Positions 10,705-23,100 of a stretch of DNA of 64,000 nucleotides are shown here, in pieces. The translations under genes were made by a program, and so were the position numbers. Every line of letters begins with the position of its first letter. Position 1 is the first letter of the stretch. Source of the DNA: Corythoichthys intestinalis (taxonomy: Eukaryota > Chordata > Actinopteri > Syngnathiformes > Syngnathidae); contig NC_080416.1 of NCBI RefSeq assembly GCF_030265065.1, positions 5,331,501 to 5,395,500 of the forward strand, read 5' to 3'. The notes below the pieces were generated by a model. The model was not told where the DNA came from, made no database searches, and saw only the letters and a list, made by a program, of their open reading frames with translations.

Positions 10705-10779
10705 TATATGTGGTTGTATATTGGATAATGTACGTCATAGTACAGCGTGCGGCGTTGTTTCTGGGGGAGTTGTTGGCCC

Positions 10780-11160
10780 CTCCCTATTTTGGAAAAGCTC
10801 TATTGGAGGGCGTGGTCTATCTGCGGCGCGATCACGTCTCCCCTGTCAGGCGCGCCCACGTTGCTCCGTCTCCTTGTGCGAAAAGATGACGAAAAAGACA
10901 GCGGCGGTCGTCCACGCTCGCTCCCCCGGCGCGCGCCTGCTCCTCCCCGCGGAGACGCCGCCTCCATCCCCGCTGGGCGTCCACTAGACTGGCCGCCTTC
11001 GGAGCTCCGTCAGCCGGGGAGAGAAACACACAAAGAGACCTTGCACGGAGACAGTACGCGCGTTTTGGGACTCCTTCATCGTTCTGTTTTTTTAATTTTT
11101 ATTTTAAATCATCATCCATATTAGCTATTTTTGAAATTTTATTGTTGATGGACACTTAAA
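10780..11160 (+). promoter_or_regulatory. CpG-rich promoter and 5' leader of mtss1
   Basis: GC content and CpG density rise sharply at about 10825-11050 compared with the AT-rich flanks, as in a vertebrate CpG island. An inverted CCAAT box (ATTGG, about 10802) and a GGGCGTGG motif precede it. No TATA box is evident. The mtss1 ATG follows at 11161. The transcription start is not resolved. Confidence 0.55.
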
Positions 11161-14100
11161 ATGGACAGCATGGAGAGAGAGTGCAGCGCGCTGGGGGGAC
11201 TCTTCCAGAACGTCATAGCGGACTTGAAGGTAATCATCATAATCATCCCAATAATGGAAATGCCTGGTGACGTCATAGCACATAGGTAGAAGCAGCTGGA
11301 GGTTTTGAGGAATTTGCCACGCCCTCCTGTGCATCAAATCATGCTGAATTCAAGATTTTTTTTCACCCTTTCAGGGACAGTGGTCACTATAGTCAGGAGC
11401 AGATCCACTAGGGTGGCATGGGGGGCAACTGCCACCCTAAAAGATAGGCTGGCCACCCGAATCGGCACCGATGAAAACTTAAATTTGACATTTACTGCCA
11501 TCAATTAAGTACTGGTGTCAGTCAGGGTTCCTTATAATAATATAAAAATTATAATAGTATATATTATGGGTGGGAATCCTTGGGCACCTAACGATTCGAG
11601 TAAGATTTAGAGGCGACAGTTTGATTATAAATTGATTATCTATCAATTAGCGATGTCAAACGATTAAAATTTTTAATCGAGTTAATCCCAGTTTAAAAAT
11701 TAATTAATCGCAATTCAAACCATCTATAAAATATGTCATATTTTTCTGTAAATTAGTGTTGGAATGGAAAGATAAGACACAAGACGGATATATACATTCA
11801 ACATACTGCACATAAATACTGTATTTGTTGATAATAACAATAAATCAACAAGATGGCATTAACATTATTTACATTCTGTTAAAGCGATGCATGGATAGAA
11901 AGACTTGTAGTTCTTAAAAGATAAATGTTAGCACAAGTTATAGAATTTAAACAAGGTTTCCTCAGCTGTGATTTGTGTAAACCATCCGCCGAAACAGCAC
12001 AGATATCAGTACGGATGCCCCGCTACTATTGGATGCGTTGTTGAACAACATAAAACAAGTTTCTATTTTAGTCCCTGCCAATCTGCGAAAATTCACTCAA
12101 GACTTGCCGCTCCGTCCAAAACGGCTGCTACCGCTCACAGGGGCGTTGGAAGTTACTCACAGCAAGGGGTGCTGAGGATCGTAATTTGTTTTTGGCATCC
12201 AAAAACGGCCGTTTCCGTCCAAATTTTTTTTTCTCCATACAAGGTGTGCACAACGGCAGCACACGCATGCTGGATGGTTGACGGACCACTACTAGGCTAC
12301 TACAAAGACAGCGTTCTATTTTACCTGCAGTGTGTGTTGGAGTTTTTGTATTGATAGTAGGGCTGTCAAAATTATCGCATTAACGGGCGTTAATTAATTT
12401 TTTAAATTAATCACGTTAAAATATTTGATGCATTTAACACACATGCCCCCTCAAAAAGATTAAAATTAGGGTTGTTCCGATCATGTTTTTTTGCTCCTGA
12501 TCGTTTTAGTTTGAGTATCTGCTGATCCCGATAATTCCCGATTCGATTGCTTTTTTTTTTGCTCCCGATTCAATTCCAATCATTCCCGATAATTTTGCCC
12601 GATCATATACATTTTGGGATTGCATTAAGAAAAAAATGAATAAAACTCGGACGAATATATACATTCAACATACAGTACATAAGTACTGTATTTGTTTATT
12701 ACGACAATAAATCCTCAAGATGGCATTTACATTATTAACATTCTTTCTGAGAGAGGGATCCACGGATAGAAAGACTTGTAATTCTTAAAGGATAAATGTG
12801 ACTTTGTATATTGTGACTAAATATTACCATGTAGTGTATTTGTTGAGCTTTCAGTAAATGATACTGTAGCCATGCCCAAATGCACGATAGGAAGTGCAAC
12901 CATGACTGTGCGTAGTGCTACCAATTGATATATCTTCTCTGCGTTGGGAAAGAACATAGGGTGTTAAGAAAAAGATCAATTACTACCTTGCTTCTCCACA
13001 TTGCTTCCCACGTTATTTCTAATCGTAGGGAGAGGGATTTGAGGCTTTAGTCAATCAAAAAAGGCTCCAAAGGCTGTAAAAATTCACTCTACTCATTTTA
13101 CGCTGCCTTCAAGCTTTCTATATTGGTAAAACGGCGCCATTACAGAATGAGCGCGACAATGCGTGAGTGGGTCGTGCAGCGCATGCATTAATTGCGTTAA
13201 ATATTTAAACGTGATACATTTTTTAAAAAATTAATTACCGCCGTTATCGGGATAGATTTGATAACCCTACCTTAAGTCTAAATTAGACTCTGGATGAGTG
13301 TAACATATTATGTCTGTAATGTTAAATACAATTAGAAAATGATTTAATTAAAGAATATATATATATATATTTAAAAAAGGCATGTCCAATATTTTTTTGC
13401 CGATTCCAATACTTTGAAAATGACGTGACATCTCTAGTTCAAAGTAATTGGTATGACGCTGATGTCAAATAAAGTATTACTGGTTAATATCGTTTTCGTG
13501 TAAATATCCCATAATACATACTTAATGACATACATGCATACATACATACATACATACATACTACAGGACAGCTGCGGCTTATAGTCCAGTGCGGCTTATC
13601 TATGAACAAATGACGTTTTCCTGCCAAATTTGGTGGAGGGCGACTTATAGTCAGGTGCGCCTTATACTGCGAAAATTAGGGTAGTTACTTGGCAAAGTAA
13701 CTGGTATTACCTTTCATGTTTTTTTTTCCCCCCATTTAAAAAAAAACCCAAAACAAAACATAGTAACCTTTGCTATGTTTGGAGGTCATTTAATGTTGTG
13801 AATCAACTGTTACAGTTGTTAAAATTGCTCCCGTTTTTGCATTAGTTCCCTTCTGTCTACTTTTGACATGTGAAAGTTTTAAAACCGTTTCATCGTGTAA
13901 AGATATATTCAAGTCAAGATTTTGCCGATTTGGGAGTATTTAAGATAAAAAGTTACTTAGGTTCGCTCGGAAGGTTCACTACAACAGAGCCTTTCTGAGA
14001 AGTCTACTGCTTTAAGATGGCGGCTGTTTACTATTCTCGCCATGTATGTCATTTCGCATGTGGTTCTATATCAGGTGTGGGCAAACCGGTCCTCGAGGGC

Positions 14101-17100
14101 CGCAGTGGGTCCTGGTCTTTGTTCCAACTGATCCAGCACAGAGCTTTTAACCAATGAGGTTTCAATGGAAACAAGAAGCACCTGACTGCAATCAACTGAT
14201 TGCACTTATAACACACCAGATTGGTGAAAAGGTGTCCTTTTGATGGGTTGCAGCAAAAACCCGCACCCACAGCGGGCCTTTGTGGAATAGTTTGCCCACC
14301 CCTGTTCTATATGCATGTGATATCTACTATAGCATCAACTGGGCGTAGATTGTAAGTTGTCTGCTACAGTCAGGAAATATTGGAGCCACCTAGCCTAGCA
14401 TCGCGTTTGCAACATCGTCACAACACTCTTCCCACTCCTGCTCTTCCCTCTTCGTGTCTCCTGACTTTTCTCGCGTCATTCAACCAACGCAGTAACGCAT
14501 AGTAACGCACATTGTCTCGTTGTCGAAACGGTGACAAAATCCAAACATAGAAAAAAACGTAATGCACGAAAAACGTACAGATTTTTAACGGACGCCATAC
14601 ACATTTAAAAATCAGTGCTCACTTGTACAAATTACGCTGAAACCTTACAACTTCACAGGTATGTTATTGGACAACTTTAATTCTATTCCTATTTATATCC
14701 ATATTTTAATATAGCTATTTAATATTCAAACATTGCCATATTCAAGCTAGCGAGGATGCCAACAAGAGGTGGTTGGAGTCCTACTGTAATTCTACCCGGC
14801 AACATGGAAAGGCATAACCTGATTGGTTCGGGTGTTTCATCACCAAGACTCACCGTTTTAATTCAGCTGTTCAATATTCATTGTCATATTCAAGCTAGCA
14901 TTGATGCCAACAAAAGAAGGTGAGATCCATGAGTTTGTAGTATAATTCTACCCGGCGACATGGAAAAACACGACCCGATTGATTCGGGTGTTTCATCCCC
15001 ATAATTTATCTCCGATTTTGAGACGTGCGGCGCAAACTCTTTACAAATGCGAGCGAGAAAAAAAATTGGAAAACCGCCGTGATGGATTCCACAAGGTCCT
15101 TCAGACCGCTGCTGTTGCCACGGCGACAATTTATGTCATGTTGGCTGCCCTCCCTCCTTGCTCCGCCACACAAAGACAACTGAGCATCCTTTAAGGGAGA
15201 ATTCACGCACACGTAATGACGATGGCGGAAAGCTGGATGAGCAAAAACGTAGAAAAACGGCCTCCCCGCCGGTCTTTCCCCCTCGCCGCGCTGCAGTGTT
15301 GCCATGGCGACGGTCGGCCGTGCAGCTCAGCGCAGCTGGAGAGACTGAGGAGGGAAGGTTTTTGTGCAGTTTAAATTCAGGTGGGATTCATTTTGACAAC
15401 ATGATTCTTTCATTTTTGCAGTTTTGCGAGGTAAATATTAGAAATGCGAGCGGCATTTTTCCACAAAAGTGTTGAAATGACGCAAGAATGGCCAGAATAT
15501 TGAGCTATTTGTCAATAAATCAATCAGGACGTGCACTAGAATGCTTTCATCTTGATTAGTTTTGAGGGAAGCCATCTTGTTAACGTATCATCTGCCATTG
15601 ATGGTGATAGACATCCAATCTCTTTGAAGTGGGAGGGATGGCTTCCCCACTTCAAATGGATTGGATGTCTACTAGTTATAAACTCATTTCAATTCACACC
15701 AGAAGGCTGGTCTGGATGCCACGTGATTGAACGTCTATCGTTGTCAATGGCAGAGTTAACTCCTTGGCAGGAAATGTTAAAATTAGAAATGAGTTAATAA
15801 GACAATATTACTAATAATATTTCCCATTTTTTTATATTATTGTATCATATACAGTGGTATAAGTATCTGATCCTCTTGGAATTTTTCACATTTCTGCATA
15901 AAATCACCATCAAATGTGATCTGCTCTTTGTCAAAATCACACAGATGTGAAAACAGTGTCTGCTTGAACTAAAACCACTTACATTTAAAGGTTTTCTTAT
16001 TTTAATGAGGATAGCATGCAAACAGTAACAGAAGGAGGAAAAATAAGTAAGTGAACCTTCTGCAAGAATTACTTCTGGCAACAGACTTTGTTGTTTTAGT
16101 TCTTTTAGATTTATCTGCAGCATTTGATACCGTAGACCATGAGATTTTAATTTCTCGTCTTGAACACAGTGTGGGTATTCAAGGTGTTGCTCTTGAATGG
16201 TTTAAGTCATACCTAAATGAACGGAGTTTTTGTGTGAAAATGGGCAATTTCATGTCCAAAAAGGCATCACTTCCACATGGGGTTCCCCAGGGATCTGTTC
16301 TCGGCCCTCTTTTGTTTTCGCTTTATTTATTGCCTCTTGGTTCTGTTTTTAGAAAACATGGTGTTTTATTTCATTTGTATGCTGATGACTGTCAGATCTA
16401 TTTTCCATTGGCGCAAAATGGCACTTTCTGTCAACTTATTGAATGCCTCAACGATATAAAGTCGTGGCTCTCATGTAATTTTTTAAGTTTGAATGACAGC
16501 AAGTCTGAAGTCATGGTGTTCAAACCGAGTAGCCAGGCCTCCCTGAATGTTGACCTCGGTTCATTGTCTCCGTTTCTTAAGAATTATGTCAAAAATCTAG
16601 AAAACCACAAAACCATCTCCAAAAGTCTGGATGTTCATCAATCGACAGTCAGAGAAGTTGTCTACATATGGAGAGAGTTTGGCACTGTGGCTTCTCTCCC
16701 AAAGAGTGGCCGTCCACCAAAGATGACGCCAATAGTTCAGCGCAGAATACTCAGAGAGGTAAAAAAAGAACCCTAGATTGTTTGCTAAAGACTTACAGAA
16801 ATCACTAGCACATTCCAGTAACTCTGTGCACACATCAACTATATGTAAAACTATGGCCAGGAATGGTGTTCATGGGAGGACTCTACGGAGGAAGCTACTG
16901 ATGTCAAAAAAAAAAAAAAAAAAACATTGTTGCACGTTTAATGTTCGCAAAATGGCACTTGGACACTCTACAGAAGTTTTGGCAAAATATTTAGTGGGCG
17001 GATGAAACCAAAGTTGAATTGTTTGGGAGTAACACACAACGTCATGTGCGGAGGAAAAATGGAACAGCACAACACCTCATCCCCACCGTCAAGTATGGTG

Positions 17101-20100
17101 GATGGAGCATCATGATTTGGGGCTGTTTTGTCGCCTCAAGGCCTGGACAACTTGCAATCATTGGACGTCTACCTTTGTTAGGGCCGGCCCTGAGTGACTA
17201 GGTGCTTTAGGCTAAAGTTTAACAAGTTGCAACCCACCCTCAAAAAATGACTATACATACATATTTATTTGATATTTTGTATTTTCACAACTGAAAAGGT
17301 GTACTCCCGTCACTCTTTGTTAATCTGGAACGAGTAAATAATGGTCCCGCGACGTGCATTGAAATCCCATTTCGCCTAGCCACTAACACGGTGAAATGAT
17401 GCCAAATCCTCCCCCTTGATATGTTAGAAAACGTTCTGGAAGTGCAGTGTGAGAATTTTTTTTTTCAAGGTATTTTTTTTCTCCTTGCACAATTTGGTGG
17501 CCCCTCCACTAGATGGCGCCATTGGCAACTGCCTAGCTCGCCTAATCCCAGAGTTGGCCAGTTGTTTTTGCAAGAATTTGGTGTTAAGAGAAGCACTTCA
17601 TGTCCTGATCTTGCTTTTCTTCTTTGCTAGGGAAGTTATCCCGTGTGGGAGGACTTTGTCAACAAAGCCAGCAAACTCCAGTCGCAGCTCAGGTAATGTT
17701 TTGACTCATGACAAAATGTGATGGCATCTGTGCTAAAGCAGTGGCTGATGCTAGTCTTTCAATGAGATGTAGCGCAAAGTGTGAGTGCTTTGTGACTGTG
17801 GCGGAGCTCAGTGGCACCAGTTGCTCGGTAGGGAAAGAAACTAGAGCGCCAGAAGTCAGGTCTCGAAACACAAGCAGTACAATAAATAAATACATTAAAA
17901 AACACTAATAAATGCTCCATTTTTCTTTAGTCGTTGTTTTTAGTCACATGGCGTCTCCGATGGGCGAGATAATCGCAGCATTTAGCCAATGACTTGTCTC
18001 GTTTCGCTGTAGTTAAACACTGAACTCTTAACTCTGGGGACGCACTTGCAAATGAATGAAAAGCGGATGTACGCACAGCAGTATACATTTGATCACTTAT
18101 TTTTTGACATTTTGGGGGAAACTGAGCTTCCCTTGCAATCTTAGAGCAATCGCCACTGTGCTAAGGTTACCTGGATTAAAAAGTTTGTTTCTAGCTTTTT
18201 CCATTCTTTTGTCATCGGCAGGAGAAAATGGCTTACTTTCACCAAAAATACCAGAGGAAACACTTTCTTGCTTTTGTTTTTTGCATGTGGGTTTGTCAGG
18301 AGCACGGTGGTGGCAGTGGCGGCGTTCTTGGACGCCTTCCAGAAGGTGGCCGACATGGCGACCGGCAGCCGAGGTAGGAGGATTACTCACATTTACGACC
18401 TCAATAACCAAAAAAAGTGTCAGTTTGAGTGAAAACTAAGGAGAGGGAGGAAGGGAAGGAGGGGGAGAGAGGGGGGACGGGGGGGAAGTGTCAGTGGTGC
18501 AATGCAGCAGCAGCATGTAGCGGCATCATGGCCGCGCCCTCACTCCTAACCAACAAGTTGCAAATAACAGGCTTCGCATTGATTCCTTTTTTGACGGCGC
18601 CAGATGTCCAATCTATTCGAAGTGGAAAGGTGGCGGTGAATGAACAAAATATTTGTGACGTTTTTGTGATTGTATAAATGGTGTTATATTATGTTAAAAG
18701 CGATACATTGCCATCTACCTACTGGTGACACAGCACCAGGAGCAATGCAGGGTTCGGTATCTTGCTCAAGGATACTTAGGCGAGTTCATCAGGGTGGAGA
18801 ATCTAACCCACAACCTCTGGGTTGTGGGGCAACTCCCCGATCACATATATAGCATGAAGAACCCACCTGGATATCACCTGGATTTGAACCCTCAACCTCC
18901 CGCACCAAAGTCAGCGATATTACCACTGAGCTAACCCCTAACAAGATTTTTTTTTTTTTGTGGCAAAATTTTTTGCAATACAATTTTTTTGGGGACTGAG
19001 TTTATGCCAAATAATTTTTTTTAGCATAAATTTTGACGCGGAAAAAAGATTCAGTGTTTTAAAAAAAATTTAAAAAGAAAGATTCAGTGTTATAAATCAA
19101 ATTCTAACTCTTATGGCACAAATTTACTTCTATAAACCCAATATGAGTATCTTGCCAGGACGTCTATGGGGGTAGATTTGTGTCTTTATTATTCAATCAA
19201 AAAAAAAAGTTGCTTCAATCAAATAAAAAGTTGCTTCAATCAAAATATATATTTTCAATAAAAGAAAACGTCACTTCAATAGAAAAACAAATGTGTTTGA
19301 ATGCAAAAATAAATTTGAAACTCAAAAAAATATATTTGAAAACTATTTTTCTTTGATTGAAATTTTTTTTTTTTTGGATTAAAGTCGAGTTTTTTTTTTT
19401 TTGGAAACACCATTTTTGATTGAAGTCATGTAATTTTGCGTTTGGACCACATTTTGGCTCAAACATTTGTGTCATAAAATAAGTTGCTTCAAACAAAATA
19501 CAGTGCTGCTCAAAAGTTTGTGAACCCCCTCAACATTTTGGAATTTTCTATTATTTCAACCTGATTTCCTAATCAATCAATTCAGTAGTTTTTTTTTTTT
19601 GTTTTTTTAACAGTTGTGTTGTCGAGACTAAATTAAAAAGAGTTTTCATCAACTGATGTAGGTGCAAAATTGAACTGTTTGGTCACAACCAAAACCGCCA
19701 TGTCTGGCGAAAAGTCAACACTGCATACCACCAAAAGAACCTTCTCCCAACAGTGAAGCATGGAGGTGGGAATGTCAAGATCTGGGCTTGCTTTTCATCC
19801 TCAGGACCTGGACAACTCCACATAGTCCAGGGAATCATGAATTCTGAGGAATATTGTCAAATCCTAGAACATAACCTGACGCCATCTGTTTTGAAGTTAA
19901 AGCTTGGCAGAAGGTGGATCATGCAACATGATAATGATCCAAAGCATTCCAGCAATACAACCAAGGAATGGCTGAAAAAGAAGAAGATTCGTGTTCTGGA
20001 CTGGCCCAGTCAAAGTCCTGACCTAAATCCCATTGAAATGCTGTGGCGGGACCTGAAGCGAGCAGTTCATGCCAGACGCCCATCAAACCTCTCTCAACTG

Positions 20101-23100
20101 ACTGCGTTCTGCAAGGAAGAATGGGCAAAAATCCCCCAAAGTAGATGTGAGAGGCTGATTAGTCACTACAGAAACCGTTTGGTTGAGGTAATCTCTGCAA
20201 AAGGAGGCGCAATATCCTATTAACTGAAGGGGTTCACATACTTTTGCACACATGATATCTGAGTTTTTCTTAAATCAACCACTTTTGTTAAATAAAGAAT
20301 GACAATATAACTATTTCTTTTGTTTCAGTCCATTATTTGGAATGTCAGTATTGTGGATTTGGGTATAACTTAACATTTAATAAGGTTATTTTAGTTTTTT
20401 TTACAAAAAATCTGACCATCGCTGTGGGGTTCACAAACTTTCGAGCAGCACTGTATATATATATATTCAAAAGAAAAATCACTTCAATCAAAAATTTTTA
20501 AAAATCAATCGTAGAAAAAAAGGTTTGAATGTGAAAAAATATTTGAGACTCAGAAATTCACATTCGAACACTTTATTTTTCATTCAAACTGTTTTCTTTG
20601 AAGCAAACCTTTTTGTGTTTTAGCCATATTAGCGGTAGGACATTTATGTCTAAATCATTCAATCGCAATAAAAGTTGCTTTAATCGAAAAACTATTTTTA
20701 ATCAAAGAAAAAATCATTTGCAAAAATATATATTTTTTTGAAAATATATTTTTTTATTTGAAATATATATTTTTTTATTGAAGTGTCACTTTTTTTGAAA
20801 AGCAAAAAGTTTTAAACTTTTTTTTTTTCAAAGTGTAAAAAGTTTTCAACACACTTTTTTTTTGAAGTGGAAAAAGTTTTGAAGGCACTTTTTTTCGATT
20901 GAATCATTTTGACACATAAAAAAAATATTTCAAATAAAAAAATATATTTTCCAAAAAATATTTTTGCAAAAGATTTTTTTCTTTGATTAAAAATAGTTTT
21001 TTGATTAAAGCAACTTTTATTGCGATTGAATGATTTAGACACAAATGTCCTACCCCTTATAGACCCTACTCACCTACGTCACAAAATGGGCGTGTCGCTG
21101 TTTCCGGCCGCCATACTGTACCTCTTTTTCAGACCTATTCTCATTGTTTTCAATTAGTCGAGCAAGTTATAGAGCAATTCATGGAAGCCCCGGTGTTATC
21201 TGACGCTGTAAACTCATTGGATCCGTTGCATAAAAGGCGTTACGTGGAAAAGCTTCAGTTTATCCATTCGCCAGATCCGTATTTGATGCCTAAATCGATG
21301 TTTTTCGACCCGCTGGCTTCGCCTGACATCTGATTTCCTGATATTTACAACTATCTTGTCCACACAAAATCAGCCTATTCTCACGAAAGTTTGAAAAACT
21401 TTAAGAGCTTGGAGGCTTATAAATGCTACGTTGCTGGTTGGGTGAAACAGGTCCTCGTACACGAAAATTCGGCAGGAATCTTGTGCTCGGAAGGTGAGTT
21501 ACGAAATTTTCAATTCAAAATCTTTTGTTCTTGCTAACATCCACTGTCAAGTCTAATGTATTTCATATCATTTGTCAATTGAGCTAGGGCTTTTAATGTT
21601 TATATGGTTTAGCGATAGCACTCACTACATACATACGTGTATGTTGTCGGCGATTAGCCTAGCAATGATCTTAATTGTGGTTGTCAGCCCAAAACCCTCT
21701 AAATATATATTAAATGCATCTTACCAGATATAAAATGACTACTACATAATCTGTGGTAGTCGTTTGGAGCCCAGTTTTCTCGTCGAATTGCAGCAGTCAA
21801 TCTCGGTCTCCTCTTCGGGGTCTCTCGGAATACGGTAAAAATTCAAGTCTCTCCGTCTATCTTCTCTGTTTTTGCAACCGACCGCCACACACGACTTCAC
21901 CATTTTGATTATTAATGTTAACGAGCAGAAAAACACGCCATAATAGGAGGAATTTACGAAGCGCTAATGCATTAACATGACTAGTATCCGGACAACATGG
22001 CACGGGGGCGTGGCTGTGACGTCACGTGAGTAGGGTCTATATGGCTCAAACACAAAAAGGATTGCTTCAATCAAAGAAAACAGTTTGAATGAAAAATAAA
22101 GTGTTCAAATGCAAATTTCTGAGTCTCAAATATTTTTTCACATTCAAATCTTTTTTTCTACGATTGAATTTTTTAAATTTTTGATTGATATATCCATCTT
22201 GTGTCTCATCTTTCCATTCCAACAATAATTTACAGAAAAATATGGCATATTTTATAGATGGTTTGAATTGTGATTAATTGCGATTAATTAATTTTTAAGC
22301 TGTAATTAACTCGATTAAAAATTTTAACCGTTTGACACCCCTAATTTTAATGTATTTATTTATATCGGATATTTTTTGATATGTTGGCAAAAGTGCACGT
22401 GCTGCAAATGTGAGAAAGTTTGGATGCTGTTGCTAGGGGCGACGAGGGACATTGGCTCAGCTCTCACCAGGATGTGCATGAGGCACCGCAGCATCGAGGC
22501 TAAACTCAGACAGTTCTCCACGTACGTATTTTGTGTGCATCTCAAAGCCGTTGACGGTGTTAGATGTCCAATTCGTTTAAACTGGGAGCCAGTGAGTTAA
22601 CATATGGTGCGTGAGCAGGTTGTTTGTGGATTGCCTGATCAACCCCCTCCAGGAGCAGATGGAGGAGTGGAAGAGAGTCGCCAACACTTTGGACAAGGAC
22701 CATGCCAAAGGTACATGCTGTACATAAACACACACACACACACAAAATGTATTTACAGTGTCCTCCATAATTAGCTTCTAATATATATATATTTTTTATT
22801 CAAATAATATGGGACCTTAATGGAAAAAAAGAGAAAAATCAAATCATCAAATCAAATAATGTGTGTCACAATTATTAGCACCCCTGGTGTAAAAGATTCG
22901 AATTCAATTTTTCTGCTTCGGGTATTAATTTAATTCAAATGGCGTTGTCATGGTTTGTTTTGAAAGTGTTTGCATTTAGTTTTATTGATTTGGGTGGATA
23001 TAATGCCCTCTAGTCTGCCTCGTTTCACATTGCTGAATCCAGCTGCTCCCTGTTAAGACCAACATAAGCTAAGTTTTTGCTCGAGCTAATGATTTTTTAA

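Noticed and set aside
13530-13562. CRISPR-like array
   Set aside because: It is a plain tetranucleotide microsatellite; no spaced direct repeats occur anywhere in the window.
18880-18945. Possible tRNA gene on the minus strand
   Set aside because: A and B boxes are present, but no good cloverleaf or acceptor stem forms and a SINE body follows.
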